Made by a program: the position numbers and the translations under genes
Part shown: positions 13,569-22,029 of the stretch, piece after piece
Layout: every line of letters begins with the position of its first letter
How positions within the stretch are numbered: position 1 is the first letter of the stretch
Assembly (NCBI GenBank): GCA_030295235.1
Contig: AP026120.1
Span: 20,974-84,973 of the forward strand
Reading direction: 5' to 3'
Length of the DNA stretch: 64,000 nucleotides
Origin: Fistulifera solaris
Lineage: Eukaryota > Bacillariophyta > Bacillariophyceae > Naviculales > Stauroneidaceae
The notes under the pieces: model-generated
What the model was told of the DNA's origin: nothing
The model's input: the letters and a program-made list of their open reading frames with translations, nothing else
Database searches by the model: none

Positions 13569-13665
13569 AGGTTAAAATCTAGATGAACAAAGATAAAATT
13601 CAACATCTTAAAAAACATATAAAAATTGATAAATAGTTGAATTTTGAACCTTTGTACAAAAGGCT
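13569..13665. repeat. Unique centre of the palindrome with a 10-bp hairpin
   Basis: About 95 bases found nowhere else in the array. They contain AAAATTCAAC (13,595-13,604) and its perfect inverse GTTGAATTTT (13,636-13,645) around a 31-nt A/T-rich loop. Position and structure fit a cruciform or origin core, but function is inference. Confidence 0.75.
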
Positions 13666-14043
13666 CAAATCATGACAAAAATCAAAATGTGGGTTTTATC
13701 CTACGCCATGTTAAAAAATAAGATAAGCTAAGAATTGTAAAGCTAAAATTGAAATGAATAAAATACAAATAAAATTCAATTCTTATAGAAGAAAAAGAAG
13801 AACTAATCAACATTAGGCTAAAAAAGTGGAAAATACCTAAAATAGACTAAAACGCAAATAAATAAGAGAATTGGTCAAAACAGAAAAACATAATTCAAAA
13901 TTTCCAAAATGATTAAAATTTTAATAAAAATCAAAATCTAAACTTTCCTTTTAGTAAATTAAAAAAAATGAGATAAGCTAATCTCTGCAAAGCTAAAATT
14001 AAGATGAATAAAAATACAAATAAAATTTAACCCTTATAGAGGA
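13666..14043 (-). repeat. Inverted partial unit R0
   Basis: Reverse complement of the first ~390 bp of U4, including the U4-specific variants 'AACTAATCAACATTAGGCTA' and 'AATAAGATAAGCTAAG'. This shows the two innermost copies have been kept alike. Confidence 0.88.
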
Positions 14044-14871
14044 AAAAGAAGGGGGTAGGAATTGAAAAAGGGGGAATATAGGGAAGTACACTACAAAAAG
14101 AAGCTAACAAGTTAGAGCTAGATCAATTCTAGAGGTTTAAATCATAGGAATCTCAATACATAAAGTCATTTACCAAAAAGGGTATTATATAGGATAATAA
14201 GTGTAAAGTTAAAATTAAAATGACTAAAATTGTTATATAATAACTTTAATATAAAAACATAGGGTATTAACATAAATATATATATTAAATGTATAAAGTA
14301 TTAATTTTTTACATCTTTATTTAACCATTACATTCTCATCTATGTTTCAATTTCATGCTTATTTTTATTAAGTTAACATAATTCAATTTAATTTTTTGGC
14401 TAAATAATATATCAAAATTGGAAATGAAAATAAGGAAAAGAAGAATTCAAAATTTATGAAATCTACAGGATTTGAGTCAATAAATTAAAGGCTCAAATCA
14501 TGGCAAAAATCAAAATGTGGGTTTTAGCCTAATGTCATGTTAAAAAAGAAAATAAGCTAAGAATTGTAAAGCTAAAGTTGAGATGAATAAAATACAAATA
14601 AAATCCAATCCTTATAGAAGAAAAAGAAGAACCAATCGGCATTAGGCCAAAAAAGTGGAAAATACCTAAAATAGACTAAAATGCAAATGAATAAAAGAAT
14701 TGGTCAAAACAGAAAAACATAATTCAAAATTTCCAAAATGATTAAAATTTTAATAAAAATCAAAATCTAAACTTTCCTTTTAGTAAATTAAAAAAATGAG
14801 ATAAGCTAATCTCTGCAAAGCTAAAATTAAGATGAATAAAAATACAAATAAAATTTAACCCTTATAGAGGA
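14044..14871 (-). repeat. Inverted unit R1, about 828 bp, lacks the 118-bp module
   Basis: Reverse-complement unit in which 'ATGACTAAAAT' passes straight to 'TGTTATATAATAACTTTAAT' near 14,226, the same junction as in U2. Confidence 0.9.
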
Positions 14872-15717
14872 AAAAGAAGGGGTAGGAATTGAAAAAGGGG
14901 GAATCTAAGGAAAAGAGTACACTACAAAAAGAAGCTAACAAGTTAGAGCTAGATCAATTATAGAGGTTTAAATCATAGGAATCTCAATACATAAAGTCAT
15001 TTACCAAAAAGGGTATTATATAGGATAATAAGTGTAAAGTTAAAATTAAAATGACTAAAATTTAATATTCTTATACTATACAAAAGAAACGACTGAGTAA
15101 AAAAGTTTTAAGAAGAAAAGATCAAATTATTTATAATCCACACTTATTTTAGAAGTTGTTCCTGTTGTTATATAATAACTTTAATATAAAAACATAGGGT
15201 ATTAACATAAATATATATATTAAATGTATAAAGTATTAATTTTTTACATCTTTATTTAACCATTACATTCTCATCTATGTTTCAATTTCATGCTTATTTT
15301 TATTAAGTTAACATAATTCAATTTAATTTTTTGGCTAAATAATATATCAAAATTGGAAATGAAAATAAGGAAAAGAAGAATTCAAAATTTATGAAATCTA
15401 CAGGATTTGAGTCAATAAATTAAAGGCTCAAATCATGGCAAAAATCAAAATGTGGGTTTTAGCCTAATGCCATGTTAAAAAAGAAAATAAGCTAAGAATT
15501 GTAAAGCTAAAGTTGAGATGAATAAAATTCAAATAAATAAAAGAATTGGTCAAAACAGAAAAACATAATTCAAAATTTCCAAAATGATTAAAATTTTAAT
15601 AAAAATCAAAATCTAAACTTTCCTTTTAGTAAATTAAAAAAAATGAGATAAGCTAATCTCTGCAAAGCTAAAATTAAGATGAATAAAAATACAAATAAAA
15701 TTTAACCCTTATAGAGG
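14872..15717 (-). repeat. Inverted unit R2, about 846 bp, internally deleted
   Basis: It has the 118-bp module (about 15,062-15,170) but lacks about 115 bp between 'GATGAATAAAATTCAAATA' and 'AATAAAAGAATTGGTC' near 15,525-15,540, a deletion not seen in other units. Confidence 0.88.
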
Positions 15718-16097
15718 AAAAAGAAGGGGGTAGGAATTTAAAAAGGGGGAATATAGGGAGTACACTACAAAAAGAAGCTAACAAGTTAGAGCTAGATCAA
15801 TTATAGAGGTTTAAATCATAGGAATCTCAATACATAAAGTCATTTACCAAAAAGGGTATTATATAGGATAATAAATGTAAAGTTAAAATTAAAATGACTA
15901 AAATTTAATATTTTTATAATATAAAAAAGAAACGACTGAGTAAAAAAAGTTTTAAGAAGAAAAGATCAAATTATTTATAGCCCACACTTATTTTAGAGTT
16001 GTTCCTGTTGTTATATAATAGCTTTAATATAAAAACATATGGTATTAACATAAATAAAATATATATATATATATATTAAATGTATAAAGTATTAATT
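15718..16097 (-). repeat. Inverted terminal partial unit R3
   Basis: It contains the tail of the unit with the 118-bp module and an expanded AT dinucleotide tract (16,056-16,077), ending at 'AAAGTATTAATTT' just before orfA. Because it is directly upstream of a rightward gene, any outward promoter of the unit tail would serve orfA here. Confidence 0.85.
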
Positions 16098-16126
16098 TAG
16101 AATTTTATTTAAACAAATCTATTAAA

Positions 16127-17325
16127 ATGCCAATTAAAAATAAAGAAAGAGAACTAGTTACTTCTTCTGAAAATTTGAAAAATTTACCTGATGAGAATCT
16201 GCTTTTTTCTCCAAGTTCTAATTTACAAATTAATGAAGAAAATCCAATAGATGTCTATACTTTGTCAACTAGAAATGATCTTAATTTTAGTTCTTTGTTT
16301 AAAAGTCAGACCAATGGTACTGTCGATTTAACTGATGCTATATTTCCAAATTCTGCGCGACAAGTACGTTACAAATCTGAAGATGTGGATATTGAAAATT
16401 TAAAGACCCACACATTTGAATTGTACCAGTTAAATTTAAAAAAAAAAGAAGGACAAAGTAACCAACTTGCTTTTCGTGATTTTACCGAAATTGAAAATTC
16501 ATCTGAATTTAAGGATTCAGAACTTTTAGCCAAATATAATGCCTTAACTACAGAAGAACCTTATCGCACATCATATATTAATTCTCACATTGACGTTTCT
16601 TTAATGAGTAATGAAGCTTTTTTAACATTAGCAGAGCAATCTAGAATGTTGATAACCAGAATTTTAGCATTTGTAAAAGTCGATGACTTATCTTTTACAT
16701 CATTACTACGCTATCTTCGAGTGCTAGCAGATCCAACCTCTATTAACGAACTCGATATCTTTGTTGATTCAAAAGAGTATTTTAAAAAAGCTCTTCTTAG
16801 TTGTTATAATTTATTTTTATATAGTTCGACTTTCGTAGCTTGTACATTATTTCAAGATAATAATGTGGATCCTAACCGATTAAAATATGCGGCGATTGCA
16901 ATGACTTTAATTAAAATACTTCATAATACTAACTTATCAGTAGGTATCGCGAAAACAGAAACTAATTACTTTTTTTAAAACTGTGCGAGAATCATTACAA
17001 TTAAAATATTACATTCCTAAACTATCAGAGTATATGTTACCCAAGTTACCAGAGTTTTTAAAAACTAGTTTTAAAAAAATGTCGCCTTTTGTAAAACGAT
17101 CTTGTTTATTTGTTATACAATCGACTAGTCTTGCGATTTGTGGTTATGTGATTAATGAAAATTCAGGCAATCTTTTAACGATTTCACAAAATAATACTCA
17201 TCAGTTAAATCTAAGCTTTACTCAAAGTCGGAATGATTGGTTTGATAAATTTTTAGAAATTTTATTTTTTAGTTTTTCTAATATCTAATGTTTATTTAAA
17301 TTTGTTAATTCTACACAAATCATAA
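16127..17325 (+). CDS. Orphan protein orfA, about 398 residues after two indel corrections
   Basis: I do not recognise this protein. As read it is two frames, 16,127-16,978 (283 codons) and 16,983-17,288. A T7 run at 16,970-16,976 is T5 in the second copy; T6 would join the frames as '..TNYFFKTVRESL..'. A T6 run near 17,265-17,270 is T5 in the second copy, which continues into a hydrophobic tail '..FLVFLISNVYLNLL..' ending at 17,325, one base before orfB. The first ~210 residues are polar and acidic; hydrophobic segments lie near 'SCYNLFLYSSTFVACTLF', 'SCLFVIQSTSLAICGYVI' and the C-terminus. A lineage-specific membrane-associated protein is the most that can be said. Confidence 0.7.
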
Positions 17326-17326
17326 A

Positions 17327-18082
17327 ATGTCAACTAAAACAATTTTAAAGCCATTCTTTGAGCCAATAGAAATAATAATCAAAGAATTTTATCTACTTAT
17401 ACTAAATCTTACTCCTTCTTATGCAGTTATAACAAGGTTAATATTTATGAGTATTTTAGTTTCAAAAATTATTCTTGTTGTGCCAGGTTCTTCTCTAAAA
17501 ATTCCTGTTCTTTATAATGCAGCGAGTCTTTATTTAAATGAAATAACAGAAATCTGGTCGGAATTTAAATCTTTCTTTTATTCTTTAATAACTTATTTTC
17601 AACAAAATTCTGCGTTATATCAAGAAAAAAGTTTGCTTGTAGTTGAAAATACTATGTATAAAGAATTATTAGATTCTTTAAAATTAGAAAATCATACACT
17701 AAATTTGGAATTGCGAACTATACAAGAAGCGAATGCGCAATACAAAGCTGAAAATTCATTGTTGTTGCAAGAATTATCTAGGTCAAAGACTATTAATCAA
17801 TTCGATAACATTATAAGAATAGCGGGTTCTATTATCGGCGTTGCGAACATTTTTACAAATTGTCTAAATTTGGGTACAATGTTCTACAATTTTATAATTC
17901 CTTCAAAAAAATTAGCTGAAGTTAGCTTATCAGTTCAAGATAAAGAATTATTAAAGGACACTCATAATTATGCAATGAAATCTGTTGAGTCTAAAATATT
18001 AGATCAAGCAGCTAATACTAAACAGTATAATATTTTTGACGGTGCAAAGAGTTTATTTGATATTAGTCGTGAAGGTGGCTAA
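17327..18082 (+). CDS. Orphan membrane/coiled-coil protein orfB, 251 residues
   Basis: Unrecognised. It starts with ATG one base after the inferred stop of orfA, so the two are probably one transcript. Residues about 20-60 are strongly hydrophobic ('FYLLILNLTPSYAVI', 'IFMSILVSKIILVV'). About 100-160 are rich in E, L, N and Q with heptad spacing, suggesting a coiled coil. About 165-200 are again hydrophobic ('IAGSIIGVANIFTNCLN'), followed by a polar tail. It could be a scaffold in the inner membrane, but no family motif is visible. It is read intact here and broken by two homopolymer losses in the second copy. Confidence 0.75.
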   Translation: MSTKTILKPFFEPIEIIIKEFYLLILNLTPSYAVITRLIFMSILVSKIILVVPGSSLKIPVLYNAASLYLNEITEIWSEFKSFFYSLITYFQQNSALYQEKSLLVVENTMYKELLDSLKLENHTLNLELRTIQEANAQYKAENSLLLQELSRSKTINQFDNIIRIAGSIIGVANIFTNCLNLGTMFYNFIIPSKKLAEVSLSVQDKELLKDTHNYAMKSVESKILDQAANTKQYNIFDGAKSLFDISREGG

Positions 18083-18183
18083 TTTAATTTCAAGAATAAT
18101 AGAATAAATCTCTGATAGTGTACTTATTTTAGATATTGTACTAAAAAGATTGCAATTGTAAAGGGTACAAAACTAGTTATATC

Positions 18184-18254
18184 ATCCCTAATGGGATTTG
18201 AACCCATGTTATTGACGTGAAAGGTCAGCGTCCTAACCACTAGACGATAGGGAC
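18184..18254 (-). tRNA. trnE: tRNA-Glu (UUC)
   Basis: Acceptor GTCCCTA/TAGGGAT, anticodon arm TGAC-CTTTCAC-GTCA (TTC), T-arm ATGGG/CCCAT. Confidence 0.93.
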
Positions 18255-18288
18255 TTTATTTATAAATAAAAATGTATTTTTGGAAAAT

Positions 18289-18360
18289 AAACAATAACGG
18301 ACTCGAACCGCTAACCTTTTCGTTGTAAGCGAAACACTCTACCAATTGAGTTAATTGTTC
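18289..18360 (-). tRNA. trnV: tRNA-Val (UAC)
   Basis: Acceptor GAACAAT/ATTGTTT, anticodon arm TTTCG-CTTACAA-CGAAA (TAC), standard T-arm. It lies just 3' of nad11b. Confidence 0.93.
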
Positions 18361-18369
18361 TTAAAATTT

Positions 18370-19989
18370 TTAACTAAAAAAGTTTGTAGCTTTTGCCCTT
18401 AGGATTTTTGAGCAATTCGCTAAAACAAGTGATTTGTGACTATATTCATCTTTACCTCCACTAAAAAAGTCATCTAACCAATATTTTAACTTTGTTAATT
18501 TTATTTTTGAACGTCTCTGTTTAAAATTAGAGTTGTTGTTCAAGATTACAAAACTTTCATTTTTAATACCTAAATAAAAGTTTAAATTTGTTAAAGTTTG
18601 AGTTGCTTGGTAGTGAAAATAAATATAATTTTTAAAATTTAAAAGCTTTTTGGAATTAAAAATAATTAAATTATTATCTTTATTGTTTAAAAATGTAACT
18701 TGAGTTCTTAAAGATTTTAAAACTCTTCTTAAAATTTGCCAGTTACTTTTTGCTGATTTTCGAAAAATAAGTTTTGTAGTTCTTTTCACAAATCCTTCGG
18801 TATTTATAAAAGTTTCTTCATTCTCGTAAAATATAGTAGAAGGTAAATGAAGATAATGACTTAAATTTTTAGAGTTTGAAAATAATTCGTTGTATAACTC
18901 TAAGTTTTTATCGTTACTCTGATTTAAAAATAACGAGTTTTGAGTATTTGTATTTGAATATTTCAGCAGCTTTAACTCAGTTATTTTTTTTAAATTTGAA
19001 ACATTATTCAGTGAAACATTTAAAAAATAGACAGAACTAAAATTACTTAAATCTTTACTATTTAGTGCGCCAAAGTTATACATTGATTGGCTTCCTACTT
19101 CAGAAAGTGAAGGACTTAATACATTTATTCCATTCCAAACTTTGTTAAAAACTTGAGCGTATTTTAGTAGATTTAATAAGTTTTCTGTATTATTTTTATT
19201 TCCGTTTCTTTTTAACAACTCATAGTTGTAAATTATAACTGGATTTTTTGCTGATTTAAACTCTTGGCAAGCCAAATTATTTCCTTCTAAAATTGTTTTT
19301 AATACCGATGTATTTGATCCTAATGAAGATACGGGAAATGTTAAATCAATTAATGAACCTATGATTAAACATTTAAAGTTACCTTTAAAGAATCTTTGTC
19401 TTAGGTTTAAATTTAAGTAATATCCTTCATATCTTGGGTTACAAGAGATTAACAAACATAATGAAGAGTTTGCTAATCCAGCTTTACTTGTACTTGAATT
19501 AAGCTGAAGACTAGCTTCTAAATCATTATTGTTATTAATATTTTCAGCTCGCTTAATTTTAATGAAAGATTTTTTTTGCTCTAAAATATTTAGCAAACTT
19601 AGTACTTCAATGCTTAAATTTTCAAAAACAATAAGAAAAAAATTATTTTTACTCTGTTGAGTTTTACAATATTCAAAGACATATAATGTTTCTACTAATT
19701 GTTTTAAAATGTTAAACCAAGACTTATTGTTTAAATCTTGATTTTTATTTCCATCAGCTTCCCAAATTCCAAATATTCCGTCAAAAAATTGACGGCCTTT
19801 ATCAGTTAGCCATGTGTTTTGAGAGTGTATATTAAAATCTGGTTCAATCTGAACAACTTGATCTTTACTTATATACGCTCTTGTATTTGATCCAAATCCG
19901 TCTGTTGGATCAATACTTTCTAACTTTTCAATATCCCATCCTCTTAGTTCAAAAGGAAAACTTTTAAGAGTTAAAGCACCGATTTGTAA
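18370..19989 (-). CDS. nad11b: NADH dehydrogenase subunit 11, C-terminal (molybdopterin-like) half
   Basis: Second half of the 75-kDa-type Fe-S subunit of complex I. The start 'IGALTLKSFPFELRGWDIEK', then 'LESIDPTDGFGSNTR', is the standard junction between the ferredoxin-like and molybdopterin-like domains of Nad11/NuoG. The rest is divergent. The frame is open from a stop at 19,990-19,992 to 18,370, about 540 codons, with no ATG before the conserved block; TTA (19,989), ATC (19,983) or another non-ATG start, or joining to the first half, must be invoked. orfC50 ends one to two codons upstream, so the pieces are likely cotranscribed. It is broken by several indels in the second copy. Confidence 0.82.
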   Translation of the reverse strand, partial: LQIGALTLKSFPFELRGWDIEKLESIDPTDGFGSNTRAYISKDQVVQIEPDFNIHSQNTWLTDKGRQFFDGIFGIWEADGNKNQDLNNKSWFNILKQLVETLYVFEYCKTQQSKNNFFLIVFENLSIEVLSLLNILEQKKSFIKIKRAENINNNNDLEASLQLNSSTSKAGLANSSLCLLISCNPRYEGYYLNLNLRQRFFKGNFKCLIIGSLIDLTFPVSSLGSNTSVLKTILEGNNLACQEFKSAKNPVIIYNYELLKRNGNKNNTENLLNLLKYAQVFNKVWNGINVLSPSLSEVGSQSMYNFGALNSKDLSNFSSVYFLNVSLNNVSNLKKITELKLLKYSNTNTQNSLFLNQSNDKNLELYNELFSNSKNLSHYLHLPSTIFYENEETFINTEGFVKRTTKLIFRKSAKSNWQILRRVLKSLRTQVTFLNNKDNNLIIFNSKKLLNFKNYIYFHYQATQTLTNLNFYLGIKNESFVILNNNSNFKQRRSKIKLTKLKYWLDDFFSGGKDEYSHKSLVLANCSKILRAKATNFFS

Positions 19990-19993
19990 TTAG

Positions 19994-20146
19994 TTATTTT
20001 GTTCGTAATTGTTTATAAATATATATAATATACAACATTGCCAAGCTAAATAGTATAAAAAGAAGAGTAGAAAGCTTTTTACTTTTATCTAAAACAGATA
20101 CACTCATTAAAATAATAAAGATGATCCATAATAATAACAGTTTCAT
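19994..20146 (-). CDS. 50-codon hydrophobic ORF between the two halves of nad11
   Basis: An ATG-initiated, uninterrupted frame starts 16 bases after the nad11a stop and ends 4 bases before the first possible start of nad11b. The product begins 'MKLLLLWIIFIILMSV', has a short basic turn 'DKSKKLS', a second hydrophobic segment 'TLLFILFSLAMLYIIYI' and a basic tail 'YKQLRTK': a two-helix hairpin membrane protein in outline. I cannot assign it to a family. Its exact fit between the nad11 pieces supports a real gene, but length alone does not prove coding. Confidence 0.5.
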   Translation of the reverse strand: MKLLLLWIIFIILMSVSVLDKSKKLSTLLFILFSLAMLYIIYIYKQLRTK

Positions 20147-20162
20147 GGATGTTTTTTAGTTT

Positions 20163-20762
20163 TTAATATCGTTTAGATGTTAATGATCCAACAGGACATA
20201 GATCGATAACGTTTCCTGATAATTCAGAAGATAAAACTAAATCCACGTAAGTACCAATTTCACTCTGTGTTCCACGTCTAAACATACCAAGTTCTTCAAC
20301 TCCAGCTATTTCTTTAGCAAATCTTACACATCTAGTACAGTGAATACACCGGGTCATTACTGTTTTAACAATAGGCCCTAAATCTTTATCACTTACTATC
20401 CGTTTAAATTTATAAAATCGTCTCTTAGTAAAACCAAAGAATAAAGATTGATCTTGTAAATCACAATCTCCTCCCTGATCACAAATAGGACAATCTAATG
20501 GGTGGTTTAATAATAGAAATTCTAAAATATTTTCTCGGGCTTTTTTAATTAAAACACTATCATGATAAACACTTGTATTATATAAAGCCGCACTAGCGTT
20601 TGTAGCACAGGATACAACAGGTTTCATAGAATTCTTTAATTCTACTAGACAAACTCTACAATTTCCAGCTATAGATAAATCATTGTGGTAACAGTAGTGT
20701 GGTACTGAAATACCACATGCTATTAAATAAGCAATTAATGAAGTTTTATTATTTATTTTCAT
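20163..20762 (-). CDS. nad11a: NADH dehydrogenase subunit 11, N-terminal Fe-S half
   Basis: The 199-residue product carries the electron-transfer clusters of the complex I Fe-S subunit: C24, C35, C38 and C52 for the 2Fe-2S cluster ('NCRVC'), the '[14 protein letters not shown]' motif for the His-ligated 4Fe-4S cluster, and 'CIHCTRC' plus the late 'DLCPVG' cysteine for the next 4Fe-4S cluster. It stops right after 'GSLTSKRY', where intact proteins run on into the molybdopterin-like domain, and nad11b restarts with a similar 'GALTLK'. Hence a clean gene split at the domain border. Split nad11 is known in some diatoms (general knowledge). Confidence 0.95.
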   Translation of the reverse strand: MKINNKTSLIAYLIACGISVPHYCYHNDLSIAGNCRVCLVELKNSMKPVVSCATNASAALYNTSVYHDSVLIKKARENILEFLLLNHPLDCPICDQGGDCDLQDQSLFFGFTKRRFYKFKRIVSDKDLGPIVKTVMTRCIHCTRCVRFAKEIAGVEELGMFRRGTQSEIGTYVDLVLSSELSGNVIDLCPVGSLTSKRY

Positions 20763-20776
20763 TTTTTATTTTTACA

Positions 20777-20849
20777 GAGAATGTAGTTTAATGGTTAAAA
20801 CATCGACCTGTCACGTCGAAGACTGCGGGTTCGAGTCCCGTCTTTTTCG
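20777..20849 (+). tRNA. trnD: tRNA-Asp (GUC)
   Basis: Plus-strand cloverleaf: D-arm GTTT/AAAC, anticodon arm TCGAC-CTGTCAC-GTCGA (GTC), T-arm GCGGG/CCCGT. The acceptor has one T-T mismatch (GAGAATG/CTTTTTC). It lies alone on the plus strand between nad4L and nad11a. Confidence 0.92.
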
Positions 20850-20858
20850 GATTTTTTA

Positions 20859-21179
20859 TTAAATTTTATTAGTTAGTTTTTTTTTTATAGGATCTAACTG
20901 AATAGAATTTTTTAATCGGTAAAAAACTGTTATAATAGCAAGACCGATTGCCGACTCCGCAGCAGCTATTGTTAGTACAAATATAACAAAAATTTGTCCA
21001 ATAATATCATCTAAATAAATAGAAAACGCTGCAAAGTTTAAGTTTATAGCAAGTAATAAAAGTTCAATTGACATAATAGTTATTAAAATATTTTTACGAT
21101 TAAAAATTATTCCTGCCAATCCAATAACAAAAACCAAAGAAGTTGTGATTAATAAATAATTTATATTGATAGTTAACAT
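20859..21179 (-). CDS. nad4L: NADH dehydrogenase subunit 4L
   Basis: Small three-helix membrane subunit of complex I, 106 residues. It starts at the ATG giving 'MLTININYLL'; the frame is open further upstream, but that part lies in trnK. The conserved glutamates and 'AAAESAIGLAI' motif of NuoK/Nad4L are present. trnK precedes it; trnD on the other strand follows. Confidence 0.95.
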   Translation of the reverse strand: MLTININYLLITTSLVFVIGLAGIIFNRKNILITIMSIELLLLAINLNFAAFSIYLDDIIGQIFVIFVLTIAAAESAIGLAIITVFYRLKNSIQLDPIKKKLTNKI

Positions 21180-21191
21180 ATTAATTTTGCT

Positions 21192-21264
21192 AGGTATACT
21201 GGGACTCGAACCCAGGACCGGTGGATTAAAAGTCCAATGCTCTACCAAACTGAGCTACATACCC
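21192..21264 (-). tRNA. trnK: tRNA-Lys (UUU)
   Basis: Acceptor GGGTATG/TATACCT, anticodon arm TGGAC-TTTTAAT-CC region with TTT anticodon, T-arm CTGGG/CCCAG. Confidence 0.93.
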
Positions 21265-21284
21265 TTTTATTTAATACAAAATTA

Positions 21285-21530
<246 letters not shown>

Positions 21531-21606
21531 TTATAAACGACATTATATTTTTAACATATTGTCAAACTTTTTATCTGTGTCTTTCGTTTTATTTCTAAGA
21601 ATAGAA

Positions 21607-22012
21607 TTAAATAAAAATTTTCGTTCTAACAGGTAATTTTGCACCGCCTGCTTTTAAGGCATTAAAAACAACGTTAAAATTTAAGCCTGTCACTTCGAAC
21701 AAAGTTGTTCCGCCTCGAACTCGAGCAGCCCAGTGAGAAAATTGTCCTTTACCTTTACCCATTCTTATTCCTGTTGGTTTTGATGTAATTGATATATCAG
21801 GAAAAATTTTTATCCATATTTTCCCTTTTCGTTTTATTTTTCTAACTATTGCTTTTCTTGCGGCTTCTATTTGTCGAGCGTTTATAAGGCCCGATTCTAA
21901 AGCTTTCATTCCCACATTTCCGAAGCTTAGCTTGTTAGATTTAAATTCCAATTTTTTTAGCCGTCCTTTTCTTGCTTTTTTTATATTTAGTTTGTTTTGG
22001 TCCTGTAAACAT
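21607..22012 (-). CDS. rpl16: Ribosomal protein L16 (one +1 frameshift)
   Basis: Large-subunit protein near the peptidyl-transferase centre. The body from 21,951 down contains 'GNVGMKALESGLINARQIEAARKAI' split over normal L16 positions, 'RMGKGKGQFSHWAARVRGG' and a typical end. The N-terminus is in another frame: ATG at 22,012 gives 'MFTGPKQTKYKK'. A 7-base A run (coding strand, 21,976-21,982) must be 6 to continue '..KKARKGRLKKLEF..'. Corrected length is 134 residues, exactly the family size. It ends the cluster rpl2-rps19-rps3-rpl16, the bacterial S10-operon order. Confidence 0.94.
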
Positions 22013-22029
22013 TTTATAATATTAATTTG

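Noticed and set aside
19990-20162. Group I or II intron separating nad11 halves
   Set aside because: Only about 170 bases, filled by an intact ORF, without domain V or P7-type motifs, and the junction residues are duplicated rather than interrupted.
20859-21248. Longer nad4L start at 21,248 and longer rps8 start at 32,781
   Set aside because: Both upstream extensions are translations of tRNA genes (trnK, trnF); the downstream ATGs match the family starts.
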